5,292 nt of DNA from Candidatus Sericytochromatia bacterium (GTDB lineage: Bacteria; Cyanobacteriota; Sericytochromatia; UBA7694; JACMQJ01). Below are positions 1 to 5,269 of this stretch, one piece after another. The stretch spans positions 1-5,292 of the forward strand of contig JACMQJ010000210.1 of the NCBI GenBank assembly GCA_014377055.1, in the 5' to 3' direction. Positions within the stretch are counted from its first letter, which is position 1; each line of letters starts with the position of its first letter. The notes under the pieces are model-generated. The model was not told where the DNA came from. It made no database searches and saw nothing but the letters and a program-made list of their open reading frames with translations. The position numbers and the translations under genes are program-made.

Positions 1-673
1 CAATCACATTTGCTTCTACACCATGCTCAATAAAATAATCTCTAATTATTTCTACGTCGCCCCTAGATCCACCTGCTGAACCAAAATCAACAAGAGCAAG
101 CCTCGGATTATCACCAATATTCATTTCTTTAAAACATGACATGATTGCATCAAATTCACCCTTAACAATATTTCTTTCACTTGGCTTACTAAAGTCACCA
201 ATCAAACCTTTGTACAAAGGGCTTTCACTGTATAGCTCTTCATAAATATCAGTCCAACCTCTACCACCTGGATTATCTGTATTAAACTCTATAAATCTAA
301 GATTTTTACCATCAAATAGAACATCAAGACGATTGATAACAGTATGTTTTCTATAGCCAGGATCATTGTTAATCCATTCTTGTGGTATTACAGGATGATG
401 AGAAAAATATTCTCTAACATAACTATCTACAAAATATAGGTCAATAGTTCTTTCAATAATAGTATCTGCAACTTCGCAAGCACTTTTGATTAAATCTAAT
501 GATTTTTTCTTAAGGAAAAGTGGCATTAATGTAGTTGGCATAGCTGAATTACCATAAAAACAACGCTTTTTTATGACTCTTTCTTGAAATTCTTGTCTTT
601 GTTTGATTACTTCATCAGGATTCTTAATCATCCAACTAGTTAATTCTTTGTAGGACTTGGTTAATTCTTTCAT
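1..673 (-). CDS. Circularly permuted ATP-grasp ligase-like protein, N-terminal part (runs off the left edge)
   Basis: Translating the minus strand from the ATG at 673 gives 224 uninterrupted residues before the window ends. The N-terminal part (about residues 38-80, with AMPTTLMPLFL) resembles the leader of circularly permuted type 2 ATP-grasp proteins, which usually read 'RP.PT.LRPHF'. Residues 115-137 contain RLDVLFDG followed by FIEFNTDNPGG; this matches the family's conserved 'R.D.....G..KF.E.N.DSPGG' block. Residues 191-224 (RLALVDFGSAGGSRG, then a helix ending HGVEANVI) look like the following Rossmann-like segment. Members of this family include glutathionylspermidine-synthase-like and other carboxylate-amine/peptide ligases, and the substrate cannot be inferred here. 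The catalytic ATP-binding C-terminal half lies outside the window. An in-frame TAA at 698-700 and a GAGG four bases before the ATG support this start. The family call rests on remembered motifs, not a search. Confidence 0.65.
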   Translation of the reverse strand, partial: MKELTKSYKELTSWMIKNPDEVIKQRQEFQERVIKKRCFYGNSAMPTTLMPLFLKKKSLDLIKSACEVADTIIERTIDLYFVDSYVREYFSHHPVIPQEWINNDPGYRKHTVINRLDVLFDGKNLRFIEFNTDNPGGRGWTDIYEELYSESPLYKGLIGDFSKPSERNIVKGEFDAIMSCFKEMNIGDNPRLALVDFGSAGGSRGDVEIIRDYFIEHGVEANVI

Positions 674-677
674 CTTA

Positions 678-681
678 CCTC
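678..681 (-). promoter_or_regulatory. Ribosome binding site of the ATP-grasp-like gene
   Basis: The minus strand reads AAGAGG-TAAG-ATG, giving a GAGG core four bases before the start codon. With the in-frame stop 27 bases upstream and no other ATG between them, this fixes the start at 673. Confidence 0.5.
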
Positions 682-752
682 TTTTCCAAATATTTTTTTA
701 ATGGTTCATTTTACATAACATTTTTATTTTAACGTTATTAAGGTTGAGGTGA

Positions 753-782
753 ATTATACAACTATAATTAACTTTGCTTCAA
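753..782 (-). promoter_or_regulatory. Candidate sigma-70-type promoter for the ATP-grasp-like gene
   Basis: On the minus strand, TTGAAG (782-777) is followed after 18 bases by a perfect TATAAT (758-753). The -35 matches TTGACA at four of six positions. Transcription would begin near 746, leaving a 5' leader of about 70 bases before the ATG at 673. In such AT-rich DNA a TATAAT can occur by chance, so the paired -35 box and its position between divergent genes are the main support. Confidence 0.4.
763..768 (+). promoter_or_regulatory. Candidate -10 element for trpS
   Basis: A perfect TATAAT lies on the plus strand five bases from the minus-strand TATAAT at 753-758, so the two point away from each other. 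No good -35 is visible; the nearest is TTAAGG at 738-743 with 19-base spacing, a poor match. If used, the trpS transcript would carry a leader of about 130 bases containing the palindromes at 798-838. Confidence 0.25.
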
Positions 783-797
783 TAGATTTTAAGGAAT

Positions 798-838
798 ATA
801 GTAAATTAAAATTTTAATTCACCCAAAAACTTTACTAT
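798..838. repeat. Nested palindromes in the trpS upstream region
   Basis: A perfect 16-base palindrome, AATTAAAATTTTAATT, lies at 804-819. An outer 8-base inverted repeat encloses it: ATAGTAAA (798-805) and TTTACTAT (831-838). The two pairings overlap by two bases (804-805), so they could be alternative folds, or a protein-binding site in DNA. AT-only palindromes are weak in RNA and arise easily by chance at this composition. Confidence 0.35.
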
Positions 839-906
839 GTTATTTTTTCGGTTTAAAATTTAATACGATAGTAGTAATATCTACAATTTAAATTTTTGGT
901 ATAAAA

Positions 907-1887
907 ATGAACGATAGATTATTCAGTGGAATAAGACCAACAGGTGAGATACATATAGGCAATTATTTAGGAGCTATTAAGAACTGGGCTGACCTACAAG
1001 CTAATTATGAATCCTTTTTTTGTATAGTTGATTATCATGCTATTACTACACCTTTTATTCCTGCCGAAATGCAAGCAAAAATAAGAGAAATGGCTATTGG
1101 TATTATATCTTGTGGTGTTGACCCAGAAAAATCTACCTTATTTATTCAATCTCATGTGTCAGAACATACCGAATTAAGTTGGATTTTAAGCTCAGTGACC
1201 AATTTTAATTGGTTAACAGGTATGATCCAATTTAAAGAAAAATCTGATCAACATCCTGAAAATATTAATGCTTCATTATTTGCTTATCCTGTTTTACAGA
1301 CAGCTGATATTGCTCTGTATAATGCAAAAAAAGTTCCTGTAGGTGAGGATCAAATTCAACATATCGAATTAGCTAGAGATGTTATCAGAAAATTTAATTT
1401 TAACTATACAAATGTTTTAATTGAGCCAGAAGCATTAATCACAAAAGCAAAAAGAATCATGGGTCTTGATGGTATCAATAAAATGAGTAAAACTCTTAAT
1501 AATGATATTTCTATTATAGATTCTAGCGATGTTATCTTTCAAAAATTAAGACCTGCAATGACAGATCCAGCTAGAGTTAGAAAAACTGATCCAGGCGATC
1601 CTGAAAAGTGTAATGTTTATCTTAGCTATCACAAAAATTTTTCTAATGAAGAGACACTTGGAATAGTTAGAGAAGGTTGTACTACAGCTAGTATTGGTTG
1701 TATTGACTGCAAAAAATTATTGCATAAAGGCATGAATGAACACTTAGAACCAATAAGAGAAAAATACAATAAGATTGCTCTGGATAAAAACTATATCACC
1801 GATATTTTGGATTATGGTGCTAAAAAAGCCAAAACAGTAGCTTCAAAAACTTTAGAAGATGTTAAAAAAAGTATGGGGCTTAAATAA
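907..1887 (+). CDS. trpS: Tryptophanyl-tRNA synthetase with a four-cysteine Fe-S motif
   Basis: This cytoplasmic class Ic enzyme activates tryptophan with ATP and charges tRNA-Trp. The protein has 326 residues, close to the usual bacterial length. The N-terminus (RLFSGIRPTGEIHIGNYLGA) carries the HIGN form of the class I HIGH motif at residues 16-19. The second ATP motif, KMSKT, is at 192-196. QTADIALY (131-138) contains D134, the equivalent of the tryptophan-contacting Asp132 of the Bacillus stearothermophilus enzyme, and GEDQ is at 146-149. Unusually, C235, C258, C265 and C268 form an exact C-x22-C-x6-C-x2-C pattern, the [4Fe-4S]-binding arrangement described for Thermotoga maritima TrpRS near its anticodon-recognition region. 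The ATG is preceded only by a weak GG-TATAAAA, so initiation does not rely on a clear Shine-Dalgarno site. The gene is monocistronic, with the divergent ATP-grasp gene upstream and a convergent tRNA gene downstream. Confidence 0.97.
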   Translation: MNDRLFSGIRPTGEIHIGNYLGAIKNWADLQANYESFFCIVDYHAITTPFIPAEMQAKIREMAIGIISCGVDPEKSTLFIQSHVSEHTELSWILSSVTNFNWLTGMIQFKEKSDQHPENINASLFAYPVLQTADIALYNAKKVPVGEDQIQHIELARDVIRKFNFNYTNVLIEPEALITKAKRIMGLDGINKMSKTLNNDISIIDSSDVIFQKLRPAMTDPARVRKTDPGDPEKCNVYLSYHKNFSNEETLGIVREGCTTASIGCIDCKKLLHKGMNEHLEPIREKYNKIALDKNYITDILDYGAKKAKTVASKTLEDVKKSMGLK

Positions 1888-1914
1888 AATGTTAGAATCA
1901 CATATTTTTTAAAG

Positions 1915-1986
1915 CTGGGGTGGTAGGGATTGAACCTACGCATGTCGGAATCAGAATCCGATGCCTTACCACTTGGCAACACCCCA
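1915..1986 (-). tRNA. tRNA-Gln, anticodon CUG
   Basis: The minus strand folds into a full cloverleaf of 72 bases without CCA. The acceptor stem TGGGGTG (1986-1980) pairs fully with CACCCCA (1922-1916). The D arm closes GCC with GGC. The anticodon stem TCGGA/TCCGA holds the loop TTCTGAT, so the anticodon is CTG (1954-1952) and reads CAG. The T stem GTAGG/CCTAC holds the loop TTCAATC. U1-A72 with discriminator G73 are the known identity features of bacterial tRNA-Gln and agree with the anticodon. The 3' CCA is not encoded (CTT follows the discriminator), so it must be added by nucleotidyltransferase. The 3' end faces the trpS stop codon 27 bases away. Confidence 0.95.
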
Positions 1987-1995
1987 ACGTAATTT

Positions 1996-2024
1996 AGAAT
2001 AAATATAATTTATATCTGAATCAA
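1996..2024 (-). promoter_or_regulatory. Candidate promoter of tRNA-Gln
   Basis: On the minus strand, TTGATT (2024-2019) and TATTCT (2001-1996) are separated by 17 bases. Each matches the sigma-70 consensus at four of six positions. Transcription would start within a few bases of the mature 5' end at 1986, a common layout for tRNA genes. The spacing is ideal but the boxes are imperfect, so this is tentative. A shifted -10 such as TATATT just upstream is possible. Confidence 0.35.
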
Positions 2025-2216
2025 TTTAAATATAGCATAGGTATTTTATTGATACAAGATTATTTAAATTTTTTCATGGTGAATCTTTATTAAGGAAAAT
2101 ATACTTTAAACTTTTAATACATTAATTTTATAAATAAAATATCATGTGTCTGTTTTTTATTAAAGACTCATTGCATAAGACCTATTATAAAATTAAATTA
2201 AACCTCAAATAATTGT

Positions 2217-2243
2217 AGGGGGTAAGTCTTGCACTTACCCTCT
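2217..2243 (-). terminator. Strong hairpin after the deaminase gene: terminator or dispersed palindromic repeat
   Basis: GGGTAAGT (2220-2227) and ACTTACCC (2233-2240) form a perfect 8-bp stem with a 5-base loop. The stem extends to 11 positions (2217-2243) with one G-U pair on the plus-strand RNA, which becomes a C-A mismatch on the minus-strand RNA. It starts 33 bases beyond the deaminase stop codon, where a terminator is expected. However, the minus-strand flank (ACAATTATTTGAGG) is only moderately U-rich, not a classic U tract. Its outline, GTAGGGGG...ACTTACCCTC, also resembles the 'GTAGGGGC...GCCC' palindromic repeats scattered through intergenic DNA of many bacteria. The hairpin itself is certain; its role is not. 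Confidence 0.5.
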
Positions 2244-2275
2244 TAAGATAAATTATTTTGTTGAATTGATATTAA

Positions 2276-3655
2276 TTACTTTACTTCTGGTACAGGTAAA
2301 AATTTACTTCTAACTATTTCATTCAATCTATGGGTAATTTTTTCTGTATCAACATTAACGGGATTACCGTCACTAACAACAACCTTACCATTTACTATAA
2401 CAGTATCAGCTTTATTGGCGTTACATAATAATAATGCTCCTAATGGATCTTGAGCATATGCTCCTGCATGTTCAAGAGTATTGAGATCATAGATAGCAAA
2501 ATCAGCAGCTTTGCCAAGCTCTATACTTCCTAATTTATCAGTCCTGTTTAAAAGCCTTGCTCCACCTATAGTACCAAGTTTAATTGCATCACCAACATTC
2601 ATACAACTAGCTCCATGTTTGACTCGTTGAAGAAATAAAGCCATACGAGCTTCATTAAGTATATTTCCACTATCATTGCTTGAGCTACCATCTACACCTA
2701 GACCAACTTTAGCATTAACTCCCATTAATTCAACAATAGGAGCAATACCAGAACCAAGACGCATATTTGAGCTTGGGCAATGAGCTACACCAGTACCTGT
2801 ATCAGCAAAAAGCTGTATTTCTTCTTTGTTTAGATGAACGCAATGAGCAAGATAAACATCATCTCCAAGCCAATCAAGATCTTGCAAAAATTTGGCAGGT
2901 CTTGAACCATATTTTTCTAAGCAATAAACTTCTTCATCAAGAGTTTCTGCTAAATGTGTATGACATAAAAGCTTTTTATCTTTGGCAATTTTTCTAGTTT
3001 CCATCATTAAATCTTTTGAAATAGAAAATGGTGCACAAGGAGATAGATCTATTTTTAGCATTGCCATAGGATCAGGGTCATGGAATTTATCAATTATTCT
3101 AAGACTATCCCTTACAATTTCACTTTCAGCCTGAGTATTAACATCAGGAGGTAAACCTCCATTACTTATGCCAACAGACATACTTCCACGACCTGCATGA
3201 AACCTAATGCCAAGCTCTTGGGCTGCTTGAATTACAGCTTCTAGTTTTGCATCTGAGTTTTGTGGAAAAAGATAACACATATCAGTTGAAGTTGTACAAC
3301 CATATTTAAGCATTTCGGTTAAACTAACCAAAGAGCTTACATAGAGTGATTCATAAGATAAGTTTTTCCATACTTCATATAATTTTGTTAACCAATCAAA
3401 AAGACCCAAGTTTTGAACACTTTTCATTCCACGAGTTAATGATTGAGATAAATGATGATGTGTATTAATCAATCCAGGAATTACTATTTTATCTTTAGCA
3501 TCAATTATTTCCGTTGCCTCAGATCTCAAATTTTCATATTTATCTATTTTTTCAATTAAATTATCATTGATTAGAATAGAATAATTTTCGAGGACACTAA
3601 CTTGTCCACCGTCATATATAACTATATGACCATCTTTTATTATTTTTTTTGCCAT
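2276..3655 (-). CDS. Amidohydrolase, probable 8-oxoguanine deaminase
   Basis: This 459-residue cytoplasmic zinc hydrolase belongs to the SsnA/MtaD (COG0402) amidohydrolase group. The family TIM barrel is framed by N- and C-terminal beta segments (about residues 1-60 and 380-430). Metal-site features are all present: HxH at H66/H68 in NTHHHLSQ, HTHLAET with H234 and E237, H271 in AHCVH, and D322 in GVDGSSSND. Several blocks match the remembered Pseudomonas aeruginosa PA0142-type 8-oxoguanine deaminase: LFDWL (85-89), RFHAGRGSMS (151-160), GGLPPD (166-171), LSPCAPFS (204-211) and AHCPSSNMRLGSG (291-303). That enzyme converts 8-oxoguanine to urate plus ammonia. Hydroxyatrazine/AtzB-like or other purine and pterin deaminases are the main alternatives. 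The start is 12 bases after the stop of the upstream gene and has no clear Shine-Dalgarno site, suggesting co-transcription and perhaps coupled translation. A run of eight A occupies codons 3-5. Confidence 0.85.
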   Translation of the reverse strand: MAKKIIKDGHIVIYDGGQVSVLENYSILINDNLIEKIDKYENLRSEATEIIDAKDKIVIPGLINTHHHLSQSLTRGMKSVQNLGLFDWLTKLYEVWKNLSYESLYVSSLVSLTEMLKYGCTTSTDMCYLFPQNSDAKLEAVIQAAQELGIRFHAGRGSMSVGISNGGLPPDVNTQAESEIVRDSLRIIDKFHDPDPMAMLKIDLSPCAPFSISKDLMMETRKIAKDKKLLCHTHLAETLDEEVYCLEKYGSRPAKFLQDLDWLGDDVYLAHCVHLNKEEIQLFADTGTGVAHCPSSNMRLGSGIAPIVELMGVNAKVGLGVDGSSSNDSGNILNEARMALFLQRVKHGASCMNVGDAIKLGTIGGARLLNRTDKLGSIELGKAADFAIYDLNTLEHAGAYAQDPLGALLLCNANKADTVIVNGKVVVSDGNPVNVDTEKITHRLNEIVRSKFLPVPEVK

Positions 3656-3667
3656 TAAACTTAAGTC

Positions 3668-4300
3668 TTACTTACCTTCACCAATACCATCAAGAAGTGA
3701 GCTTAATTTAGTATTAAGTGGTTTTGATTCATTACTAATAACAGTTATTTCTGAAGTATTAACACCTTTTTTCTTTAGATAAAAAGCCATTGCTTGATCA
3801 GGGGTTGCTTTTAAATCTTTTCCGCCAAGTTCTTTGGCATCATTGGTAGTTTTTACTAATTCATTTTCATTAAGCTCAGTTACTACATCAAGTTTACCAT
3901 CTTTATTACTATCATTACCACCAACCATTACAAATGATTGATTAGCTGTATCGCCATATCTTGATTGAACATTAATAACATTTTCTTCATTTGATTTAGG
4001 ACTTTGAACAACCATTGAGCCAGGTAAAACTTTTTTTAATTCTTCTGAATATTTTTGAGCTGGAGTTTGATTACCATCATCAAATTTGATCAATGTTGCT
4101 TTTGTAATTACACCTGTTCCACCAGATAATGCTTTAAAAGTACTTAATTGCATACCATCAGCTTGGGTTAAACCAATACCACTTCCTTCAAGCTCTTTTT
4201 TGTCTAAGCCAAATTTACCAGCTAATTTATCAATTTTTTCGTCGTTGAATTTTTTTACAACTTCAGGATTGACCTTAACACTAAAATTTATATCAGGCAT
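3668..4300 (-). CDS. Unrecognised 210-residue soluble protein with a calcium-loop-like motif
   Basis: I do not recognise this family. The protein is hydrophilic, rich in Lys, Asp, Asn and Gly, with no signal peptide, membrane segment or cysteine, so it is probably cytoplasmic unless exported by a non-classical route. Residues 130-138 read DSNKDGKLD, the DxNxDGxxD core of EF-hand, dockerin or thrombospondin-type calcium loops. The EF-hand position 12 acid is shifted (Thr141, then Glu142), so it is not a textbook EF-hand, and no second loop is visible. Residues 35-58 and 156-179 align without gaps at seven identities (KEL.G, T, M, K), a weak hint of internal duplication. A strong GGAGG seven bases before the ATG confirms the start and suggests good expression. 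The stop codon lies 12 bases before the deaminase ATG, so the two are probably one transcript. This is a real gene; function unknown. Confidence 0.85.
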   Translation of the reverse strand: MPDINFSVKVNPEVVKKFNDEKIDKLAGKFGLDKKELEGSGIGLTQADGMQLSTFKALSGGTGVITKATLIKFDDGNQTPAQKYSEELKKVLPGSMVVQSPKSNEENVINVQSRYGDTANQSFVMVGGNDSNKDGKLDVVTELNENELVKTTNDAKELGGKDLKATPDQAMAFYLKKKGVNTSEITVISNESKPLNTKLSSLLDGIGEGK

Positions 4301-4307
4301 GAATAAA

Positions 4308-4312
4308 CCTCC
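4308..4312 (-). promoter_or_regulatory. Strong ribosome binding site of the unknown gene
   Basis: The minus strand reads GGAGG-TTTATTC-ATG, a full GGAGG core at seven-base spacing. It is the best Shine-Dalgarno site in the window. It fixes the start at 4300 and suggests this gene is translated more strongly than the deaminase behind it. Confidence 0.75.
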
Positions 4313-4354
4313 ATTAAAAATTCCAATCAGTTTTTAAATAAAAAACCTACTTAT

Positions 4355-4360
4355 CTTATA
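4355..4360 (-). promoter_or_regulatory. Candidate -10 element for the unknown gene and deaminase pair
   Basis: The minus strand carries TATAAG, five of six matches to TATAAT, about 50 bases before the ATG at 4300. No convincing -35 lies at the right distance. One base separates it from the palindrome TAAGCTTA at 4362-4369, where a regulator could cover the promoter. Chance occurrence is likely enough that confidence stays low. Confidence 0.25.
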
Positions 4361-4361
4361 G

Positions 4362-4403
4362 TAAGCTTAACCAAAAAACTTGTATCAATTTTAGTTAAGC
4401 TTA
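4362..4403. repeat. 10-bp inverted repeat built on the palindrome TAAGCTTA
   Basis: TAAGCTTAAC (4362-4371) and GTTAAGCTTA (4394-4403) are exact reverse complements. Because TAAGCTTA is itself palindromic, the region also holds two direct copies of one 8-base palindrome, with centres 34 bases apart. That is a little over three helical turns, a spacing compatible with paired operator sites. It lies between the aroE stop and the candidate promoter of the downstream gene pair. Confidence 0.6.
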
Positions 4404-4413
4404 GGTTAATATC

Positions 4414-5259
4414 TTAAATAATCTCTGTTACTTGATCTATAGGAAATTCATACCCTGTCCATATTTTAAATGATTTAGAGGCTTGATAAATTAGCATCAT
4501 TTTGCCATTAATAATTTTTAGCCCTCTTGCTTCTGATAAGCTGAGAAGCTTAGATTTTGAGGGATTATAGATCAAATCATAAACTAAAGCATCATTATTT
4601 AATCGATCAATAATTGTCTTTGGCAAGGGTGAAATATTTTCATACATGCCTACAGGTGTACAATTAATTATAGCTGAAAAGTCACTAAGACCATCATAAT
4701 TTATTAATGAATCATAATCAAGTGAAACCATATTTATATTTGGATTTAAATTATTTTTATTCACAACAAAAGTATTAGACTTTTCTAATTCTCTACTCAC
4801 TACAGCTATTTCTTTAACATTTAAATTATTTAAGGCTGTAATAATAGCTTTTGCTGATCCACCTGTTCCTAACAAGAGTACTTTTTTATTTTCAAAATAA
4901 TCCTTATATATATCTACAGATTGCAAAAAACCATAAACATCAGTATTATCTCCCCATAATTGATTATCTTTTTGATAAAAAGTATTAACAGCACCAACCT
5001 GAGAGGCTTCTTCTGTGAACTTATCCAAGTAATTAAAAATTATTTCTTTAAATGGAACAGTTACATTACCTCCACAAATAGGCAAATTATGCAAAAAATA
5101 TTTTCCCATCTCTGACAATTTATCAGGAGCGATTGGATAAGCGGTATAAACATAATCAAGGTTATGATATTTAAAAGCAAAATTATGAATCTTTGGTGAA
5201 AGTGTGTGTTCGAGAGGATAGCCCAAGATAATTATTGATTTTGGATTAGTTAGATTCAT
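4414..5259 (-). CDS. aroE: Shikimate dehydrogenase
   Basis: This cytoplasmic enzyme catalyses the NADPH-dependent reduction of 3-dehydroshikimate to shikimate in the pathway to chorismate and the aromatic amino acids. At 281 residues it has the usual family length. In the substrate domain, HTLSPKIHN (18-26) is the shikimate-binding loop, NVTVPFK (65-71) ends in the catalytic lysine K71, GAVNT is at 89-93, and GDNTD (103-107) supplies the catalytic aspartate D107. The Rossmann domain has GTGGSAKA (131-138), then SR with R156 as likely NADP phosphate contact, and NCTPVGM (199-205). Q259 in the C-terminal helix matches the conserved substrate-side glutamine. The first serine of the usual SxS pair is Thr19 here. 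AAGGA five bases before the ATG supports the start. The next gene downstream starts 113 bases away, probably as a separate transcript. Confidence 0.96.
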   Translation of the reverse strand: MNLTNPKSIIILGYPLEHTLSPKIHNFAFKYHNLDYVYTAYPIAPDKLSEMGKYFLHNLPICGGNVTVPFKEIIFNYLDKFTEEASQVGAVNTFYQKDNQLWGDNTDVYGFLQSVDIYKDYFENKKVLLLGTGGSAKAIITALNNLNVKEIAVVSRELEKSNTFVVNKNNLNPNINMVSLDYDSLINYDGLSDFSAIINCTPVGMYENISPLPKTIIDRLNNDALVYDLIYNPSKSKLLSLSEARGLKIINGKMMLIYQASKSFKIWTGYEFPIDQVTEII

Positions 5260-5264
5260 TATTT

Positions 5265-5269
5265 TCCTT
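5265..5269 (-). promoter_or_regulatory. Ribosome binding site of aroE
   Basis: The minus strand reads AAGGA-AAATA-ATG, a good Shine-Dalgarno core at five-base spacing that supports the start at 5259. The remaining bases to the window edge (5270-5292) are AT-rich and show no promoter I can defend. Confidence 0.6.

Larger units (their letters stand above)
1987..2275. other. Non-coding intergenic region between tRNA-Gln and the deaminase gene
   Basis: This stretch of 289 very AT-rich bases has no open frame of useful length on either strand. It holds the tRNA promoter candidate at its left end and a G+C-richer hairpin at 2217-2243. The middle, about 2040-2200, shows only short, weak complementarity such as GTAT/ATAC and GTCT/AGAC pairs. 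I see no RNA gene or regulatory motif I can name there. Confidence 0.7.
4337..4407 (-). terminator. Structured region after aroE: possible bulged-hairpin terminator
   Basis: Downstream of the aroE stop, the minus-strand RNA can pair GTTAAGCTTA with TAAGCTTAAC (plus-strand 4362-4371 and 4394-4403; 10 bp, 22-base loop). An outer AACCTA/TAGGTT stem (4402-4407 with 4344-4349) could close around it with a bulge, followed at once by TTTTATTT. The order stem then U-rich tail fits an intrinsic terminator for aroE, but the long loop, the bulge and the low G+C make it weak. The same bases could serve as a DNA operator instead. Confidence 0.4.

Noticed and set aside
748..823. 9-base inverted repeat GGTGAATTA / TAATTCACC separated by 58 bases
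   Set aside because: The wide separation and simple sequence make chance likely, and neither arm lies at a defined regulatory position.
674..906. T-box riboswitch upstream of trpS
   Set aside because: No AGGGTGG-type T-box sequence, specifier loop or terminator/antiterminator pair is visible in the leader.
2767..2997. 76-codon plus-strand open frame inside the deaminase gene
   Set aside because: It lies wholly antisense to a gene with clear family motifs, has no ribosome binding site and encodes nothing recognisable.
3643..3650. Run of eight A at codons 3-5 of the deaminase gene as a phase-variation switch
   Set aside because: Runs of this length are common in lysine-rich coding sequence of AT-rich genomes, and a metabolic deaminase is not a usual phase-variable target. 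There is no evidence of length variation from a single sequence.
3662..3674. Small TAAGT/ACTTA hairpin between the unknown gene and the deaminase, resembling part of the 2217-2243 stem
   Set aside because: It has only five A/T-rich base pairs and overlaps a stop codon. The similarity to the larger hairpin is too short to call a second repeat copy, and it is too weak to terminate transcription.
4086..4337. 83-codon plus-strand open frame opposite the start of the unknown protein
   Set aside because: It is antisense to a gene with a strong GGAGG site. Its own translation is a Pro/Ser/Leu-rich product typical of a shadow frame, and no upstream ribosome site is seen.
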